Source of the DNA: Agrobacterium pusense | Lineage (GTDB): Bacteria; Pseudomonadota; Alphaproteobacteria; Rhizobiales; Rhizobiaceae | Assembly (NCBI RefSeq): GCF_900102105.1 | Contig: NZ_FNBB01000001.1 | Location: 744,001 to 808,000 of the forward strand | Direction: 5' to 3' | DNA: 64,000 nt | Shown here: piece by piece, positions 62,832 to 64,000 of the stretch | Numbering within the stretch: the first letter of the stretch is position 1 | How the letters are laid out: every line of letters begins with the position of its first letter | Program-made: the position numbers and the translations under genes | Notes under the pieces: generated by a model | Told to the model about the DNA's origin: nothing | Seen by the model: the letters and a program-made list of their open reading frames with translations, nothing else | Databases searched by the model: none

Positions 62832-63821
62832 TCAAAGCGATTGAATTTCGCCAAGAATATCGCTTTCGATCACGATACCGCTTTCCAACGCCTGTTTACG
62901 GATACCCTGGCTGCGGCGACCGGGCAGGCGGACGTTTTCCTGTTTTTCTATCTCCTGGGCGATAAGAGCCAGCCTTTCGGTAAAGGCAGAGCCGCCTGAT
63001 GATACAGGGTCTATTGCGATGATGGTGTGTCCGAGCGAGGGGGGCGCACCCTTGTCGTCCAGAAGGGAGGAGGCCTCGAAGGCGAAGTTTCCGCCGGTAA
63101 TTGCAGCGGCCATGATTTCCACCATCAGCGCCAGCGCTGCGCCCTTGGCTTCGCCCGCAGGAACCATGGTTCCTTCTATGGCCTCCTCCGGATCGGTGGT
63201 CGGTCGGCCATTTCTGTCAAGCGCCCAGTCGCCCGGGATCGTCTCCCCCTTCTGGCGCGCCGCCATGATTTTTCCGCGTGCGACCTTGGAGAGAGCCAGA
63301 TCGATGACGAGTGGATCGGCACCGCCAACGGGCGTGGCAAAGGCAATCGGGTTCGTACCATAAAGCGGCTTGCTGCCGCCCCATGGCGCCATGGACGCAG
63401 GCGCATTGGCGAACATCAGCGCCACGAGGCCCGTTTCGGCAATACGTTCGACAGTCAGCGCCATGACGCCGGCGTGATGGGAACGGTGGATGGCGGCGAG
63501 CGCGATCCCCTGCTGGCGCGCCATTTCAGGCAATTCCTCAAGCGCGAGATCGATCGCCGGATAGGCATAACCATGATTGGCGTCGACCGAGAGGACGCCG
63601 GGCTTCACCCGTGTGGCCACCGGACGCGCCTTGCCATCGACCTTGCCTACACGGGCCTGACGCACGTAAACGGGTATACGGCGAAAGCCATGACCACCCT
63701 GCCCGGCGGCCTCGGAGGCGACGAGCGCCTTTGCCACCGAGCGGGCGTTTTGCGGTAGAACGCCGTTGCGCTCAAAGATAGAGGATACGAGATCCTCCGC
63801 CTCTGCGATTGAGAATTTCAT
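62832..63821 (-). CDS. Ldh family (malate/L-lactate/sulfolactate dehydrogenase-type) oxidoreductase
   Basis: A 329-residue protein of the atypical NAD(P)-dependent LDH2/MDH family. Features are SEAAGQGGHGFRRIPVYVRQA, the active-site AAIHRSHHAGVMALTVER, GTNPIAFATPVGGADPLVIDLALS and GTMVPAGEAKGAALALMVEI. Members reduce 2-keto acids, delta-1-piperideine-2-carboxylate or ureidoglycolate. The substrate cannot be decided here. It starts 178 bp from the window edge and is convergent with the LuxR-type gene. Confidence 0.9.
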   Translation of the reverse strand: MKFSIAEAEDLVSSIFERNGVLPQNARSVAKALVASEAAGQGGHGFRRIPVYVRQARVGKVDGKARPVATRVKPGVLSVDANHGYAYPAIDLALEELPEMARQQGIALAAIHRSHHAGVMALTVERIAETGLVALMFANAPASMAPWGGSKPLYGTNPIAFATPVGGADPLVIDLALSKVARGKIMAARQKGETIPGDWALDRNGRPTTDPEEAIEGTMVPAGEAKGAALALMVEIMAAAITGGNFAFEASSLLDDKGAPPSLGHTIIAIDPVSSGGSAFTERLALIAQEIEKQENVRLPGRRSQGIRKQALESGIVIESDILGEIQSL

Positions 63822-63940
63822 TCCGGAATGCCTCTGCTTGTGATGTCGTCAAGACCTACACCATCGAAAACATTCGCGAAATATCATTGAGGCCACACCA
63901 CGGCACAGGTCGGAAAAAATCGGTCCCGCCAGGGGAGCTG

Positions 63941-64000
63941 CTAGCGGATGCTGATCGGCAGCGTGATCGTCCTGTTTGCTTCCGGCGGCGGGGCGGGCAC
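63941..64000 (-). CDS. C-terminal end of an unidentified gene (partial)
   Basis: An open minus-strand frame enters from the window edge and ends at a TAG at 63943-63941, giving the tail VPAPPPEANRTITLPISIR. Nineteen residues are too few to name a family. The reading frame is plausible, but another frame cannot be excluded. Confidence 0.3.
   Translation of the reverse strand: MPAPPPEANRTITLPISIR

Noticed and set aside
1..64000. CRISPR arrays, insertion sequences, prophage or integrative element
   Set aside because: No regularly spaced repeats, transposase, integrase or flanking direct repeats were seen; the single tRNA has no integrase beside it.

Overview
The window is a gene-dense, GC-rich alphaproteobacterial chromosome segment. 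It closely matches the Agrobacterium/Rhizobium group, most likely the circular chromosome of the Agrobacterium tumefaciens complex. The evidence is a Flp/Tad pilus cluster in the Agrobacterium ctpA-I order, a RirA iron regulator with its three cluster cysteines, a rhizobial-style C-P lyase region and overall protein character. These are recognised from memory of the families; no database was searched. I see no insertion sequence, prophage, integrase, CRISPR array or rRNA operon. The single tRNA is tRNA-Leu(CAG).

Layout. 1-5.1 kb: a MocR-type regulator cut by the window edge, a DMT exporter, a GH25 lysozyme-like lipoprotein and small proteins (DUF1508, class I amidotransferase, DoxX, SelW-like). 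5.16 kb: tRNA-Leu. 5.4-16.1 kb: the pilus locus, made of a divergent stand-alone pilus N-domain protein, an AT-rich leader, pilin ctpA, prepilin peptidase ctpB, ctpC-I (CpaB, secretin, CpaD, CpaE, ATPase, TadB, TadC) and a convergent TadD-like TPR lipoprotein. 16.2-24.5 kb: leucyl aminopeptidase, pncB, NlpC/P60 hydrolase, MarR, a DUF475/TerC-like membrane protein with a structured leader, a second DMT transporter and a LysR regulator. 24.6-33.7 kb: mmsA, an iron-binding protein divergent from rirA with an iron-responsive operator between them, an AbrB-family protein, a four-gene osmoprotectant ABC transporter and gluconokinase. 33.7-43.7 kb (minus strand): a gamma-glutamyl-polyamine-type FAD oxidase and glutamine synthetase pair, a DadA-like oxidase and a Yej-type peptide ABC transporter. 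43.9-47.5 kb: mepA, mgsA, glk and dapB.

47.5-60.8 kb is a complete C-P lyase (phosphonate) region. A divergent PhnF repressor gene faces phnGHIJKL plus a hexapeptide acyltransferase. The transporter genes phnCDE1E2 follow, then DUF1045-phnM-phnN. PhnC/D/E import phosphonate; PhnM with PhnGHI makes the ribosyl triphosphate-phosphonate intermediate; PhnJ cleaves the C-P bond; PhnN returns the ribose bisphosphate to PRPP. No PhnP cyclic phosphodiesterase is present, and the two-histidine phosphoesterase DUF1045 is the obvious candidate for that step. PHO-box-like repeats precede all three transcription units, and a perfect palindrome suited to PhnF sits just upstream of phnG. 60.9-64 kb: an AraC regulator, a minimal LuxR-type HTH protein, an Ldh-family dehydrogenase and the tail of one more gene.

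The least expected features are (i) a 31-residue single-pass membrane peptide with a strong Shine-Dalgarno sequence, encoded on the minus strand exactly in the gap between phnI and phnJ; (ii) a tight three-way-junction RNA fold upstream of the DUF475 gene; and (iii) a shared TTTGCACAA motif linking the LysR regulator to both mmsA and the adjacent DMT transporter.
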